DNA from: Oscillospiraceae bacterium
GTDB lineage: Bacteria; Bacillota; Clostridia; Oscillospirales; Acutalibacteraceae
Reading direction: 5' to 3'
Length of the DNA: 7,834 nucleotides
Assembly: GCA_028706415.1 (NCBI GenBank)
Contig: JAQWBK010000010.1
Location: 18,089 to 25,922, forward strand
Below are positions 6,344-7,834 of this stretch, in pieces. The translations under genes were made by a program, and so were the position numbers. Positions within the stretch are counted from its first letter, which is position 1; each line of letters begins with the position of its first letter. The notes under the pieces are model-generated. The model ran no database searches, was not told where the DNA came from, and worked only from the letters and a program-made list of their open reading frames with translations.

Positions 6344-6372
6344 ATAATATCAAAATCAGATGTGCAAATCAA
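6344..6372 (-). promoter_or_regulatory. Candidate uxuA promoter
   Basis: On the minus strand TTGATT (complement of 6367-6372), a 17-bp spacer and TATTAT (complement of 6344-6349) match the consensus hexamers at four and five of six bases. The start would be near 6337, giving a leader of about 58 nt. A weaker alternative, TTGATA-N16-TATTGT, lies slightly closer to the gene. The weak -35 would suit an activator binding upstream. Confidence 0.5.
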
Positions 6373-6402
6373 TTGCATATATAATCAATATTATTGCATA
6401 TA
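6372..6402. repeat. Direct repeat ATTGCATATA spaced 21 bp upstream of the uxuA promoter
   Basis: ATTGCATATA occurs exactly at 6372-6381 and 6393-6402, 21 bp (two helical turns) apart and directly abutting the uxuA -35. On the transcribed strand each copy reads TATATGCAAT. The geometry is like activator half-sites on one DNA face, such as those of AraC-type proteins. It could also be chance in an A/T-rich stretch. Confidence 0.4.
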
Positions 6403-6613
6403 ATAACATAGCGCTCCCCGAAATCTCTATAAACCTAAATTCCATCGGCGCGTTATATTATAACCATGTGCATCCTATGATGTAATCTTTACGAATTCAC
6501 TGGGAATTCCTTTAGGCAGTGTCGAAATATTATATGTAGTGAATTAATATATAATTATGGTGACCTTTAAAAAACAGATGGAGCGTAAATACGCCCCGGA
6601 ACAGGAGCTTAAT
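6403..6613. other. Intergenic region between divergent uxuA and the DUF4153 gene
   Basis: No coding region was recognised. It holds a 13-bp palindrome GTTATATTATAAC (6452-6464), a perfect -10 hexamer TATAAT (6550-6555) on the plus strand without a clear -35, and a small inverted repeat GCGTA-AA-TACGC (6583-6594) in the presumed leader. These could be an operator and promoter for the rightward gene, but the evidence is weak. Confidence 0.35.
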
Positions 6614-7834
6614 ATGGGTAAATTTTTACACTTATTTTCAAATCAATTTGAAAAGCTAGGCATTACGATCAAAAAATTTTATTTGCCGTTTAGTTTGCTA
6701 ATCGCTCTGTTTTTAACAATGAGTTATTCGACAATTTTCACACCTGATTCAAAAACAATGGAGTATATTATCAACATTGAACTTACCATTGTTTTTACAG
6801 TATTCACAACTACTTTGGGTAAAATTCTATATGAACTGTATCTCTGCGGTAAATTCAGTGGAATTCTCTTTAATGTCATTTCATTATTAATTGGTGCCAT
6901 GGCATATCCTTGCTTGTATTTCTTTGATAAGAATATTTTGGTTAATATCGTATTGTCCGGTTTGATCGTTTCCGAAATCCTACTTATTTTATATTTTTCA
7001 AATGTTGATTCCATGTCGCAAACATTTTCCTATTTCTTCAATAGCGTTTTGTTTTATTTCTTTTCCTGCCTCATTGTCTTTGGCGGAGTTGCCATTTGTA
7101 TTTTGGCATTCACAAACTTGATTTATGATTTCAAGGATTCCTATAAGGCATATGCGGTTCTTGGAGAGTTTGTTGGAGTCGTTTTGTTTGGCACCATGCT
7201 ATTATCAGTCATTCCAAAAACGGGGCAGGAATTAACCATCCCGAAAGCATATAAAATCATTGTTTCAAAGGTAATGCTGCCGATATATGTATTGCTGTTA
7301 TCTATTCTGTATATCTATCTTGGTAAAATCTTGATTACTTTGACCTTTCCTTCCGGACAAGTCAACTGGTTCGTATCTTTTTCATCGTTATTGTTTATCT
7401 TCTTTGCCTTTTCACTCAGCCATTTTAAAGAGGAAAGCAAAGCGATCAAATTGTTCTTGAGATTTTCCGGTTTTTTCATTATTCCAACCATAATCATGCA
7501 ATTTTCCGCCATTTATATCAGGATTTCAAACTACGGTTTAACAACCCTGAGATACGCCTCGATTGTTTTGAATGTATTTGCGCTTGTATTTGCTGTCATG
7601 TTCTTATTAAAACGCGATAAATGCTTGAAACACTCGCTTGTTGTGCTGGTTGGTTTTGTACTGTTTATAACCGCTACGCCTTTTAATATAATAGATGTTC
7701 CAATGTGGGAACAATCGAATCGCTTAAAGACCTTATTAGTGGAAAACGATATGTTGATTGATAACCAGATTATTCCCAACGAGAAAATCAATGCCGATGA
7801 ACAAAATAAAATCATAGGATCCTTCAACTATATA
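6614..7834 (+). CDS. DUF4153-type multi-pass membrane protein, 3' end outside window
   Basis: The first 407 codons are present and the frame is open to the window end. The protein starts MGKFLHLFSNQFEKLGITIK. About ten or eleven hydrophobic segments run from residue 22 to about 357. The family-like block IYIRISNYGLTTLRYAS (300-316) follows a helix containing PTIIMQFSA, and a soluble part begins near PFNIIDVPMWEQSNRLKTLL. This pattern fits the DUF4153 family of uncharacterised bacterial membrane proteins; function is unknown. The start ATG 6614 is fixed by AGGAG (6603-6607) six bases upstream. An in-frame ATG at 6557 lacks a ribosome site and lies upstream of the transcription start implied by the -10 at 6550-6555. 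Codon use is strongly A/T-rich: bases 7021-7080 are 30% G+C against 62% for 3121-3180 in purB, partly because of the hydrophobic composition. Confidence 0.85.
   Translation, partial: MGKFLHLFSNQFEKLGITIKKFYLPFSLLIALFLTMSYSTIFTPDSKTMEYIINIELTIVFTVFTTTLGKILYELYLCGKFSGILFNVISLLIGAMAYPCLYFFDKNILVNIVLSGLIVSEILLILYFSNVDSMSQTFSYFFNSVLFYFFSCLIVFGGVAICILAFTNLIYDFKDSYKAYAVLGEFVGVVLFGTMLLSVIPKTGQELTIPKAYKIIVSKVMLPIYVLLLSILYIYLGKILITLTFPSGQVNWFVSFSSLLFIFFAFSLSHFKEESKAIKLFLRFSGFFIIPTIIMQFSAIYIRISNYGLTTLRYASIVLNVFALVFAVMFLLKRDKCLKHSLVVLVGFVLFITATPFNIIDVPMWEQSNRLKTLLVENDMLIDNQIIPNEKINADEQNKIIGSFNYI

Noticed and set aside
6280..6378. N-terminal extension of UxuA by 33 residues
   Set aside because: The conserved start is MKLTFRWYG; the extension lacks a ribosome site and lies upstream of the predicted transcription start.
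6483..6520. GAATTC repeated and CACTG/CAGTG pairing left of the DUF4153 promoter region
   Set aside because: These are short, imperfect, unphased elements with no relation to a clear promoter; probably chance.
6557..6613. In-frame upstream ATG for the DUF4153 gene
   Set aside because: There is no Shine-Dalgarno, and it directly follows the -10 hexamer at 6550-6555, so it would not be transcribed from that promoter; AGGAG fits the ATG at 6614.

Overview
The window looks like a chromosomal segment from a Clostridia-type Firmicute, most likely a gut or anaerobic Oscillospiraceae/Ruminococcaceae-like organism. I infer this from strong purine-rich Shine-Dalgarno sites, sigma-A type promoters, Gram-positive style LexA boxes, the clostridial form of PurB, and the short Gram-positive type of mannonate dehydratase. 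No rRNA, tRNA, CRISPR array, insertion sequence or phage gene was seen.

Layout. Positions 1-671 (minus) hold the N-terminal 223 codons of a TIM-barrel sugar phosphate isomerase/epimerase that runs off the left edge. Behind it, on the same strand, lies an AraC-family regulator (773-1648) with a good promoter; this looks like a small sugar-catabolism locus with its own regulator. A 300-bp divergent intergenic region leads to purB (1963-3393, plus), a eukaryote-like adenylosuccinate lyase. It is followed by a GTG-started SanA/YdcF-type (DUF218) membrane-anchored protein (3511-4245, plus). Converging on that gene from the right is a 112-residue membrane protein (4382-4720, minus). It has its own promoter, an A/T-rich UP-like tract, two abutting LexA-type operators over the transcription start, and a rho-independent terminator, so it is probably a single-gene SOS unit. 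Next come a doubly truncated remnant of an SDR-type fructuronate reductase (uxuB; about 4801-5190, minus) and an intact mannonate dehydratase gene uxuA (5236-6279, minus). The uxuA promoter is preceded by two direct repeats spaced 21 bp. The right edge carries the first 407 codons of a multi-pass DUF4153 membrane protein (6614-7834, plus), more A/T-rich than the rest.

How the parts fit. UxuB and UxuA are successive steps of hexuronate breakdown (fructuronate to mannonate to 2-keto-3-deoxygluconate). With uxuB broken here, UxuA needs a reductase encoded elsewhere, or mannonate from outside, or the pathway is decaying. PurB and the SanA-like gene appear to be housekeeping genes unrelated to the sugar genes.

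The best lead for something undescribed is the LexA-box-controlled small membrane protein. The rest is mostly ordinary metabolism with some candidate operators. All family assignments are from recognising motifs by eye; no database search was done.
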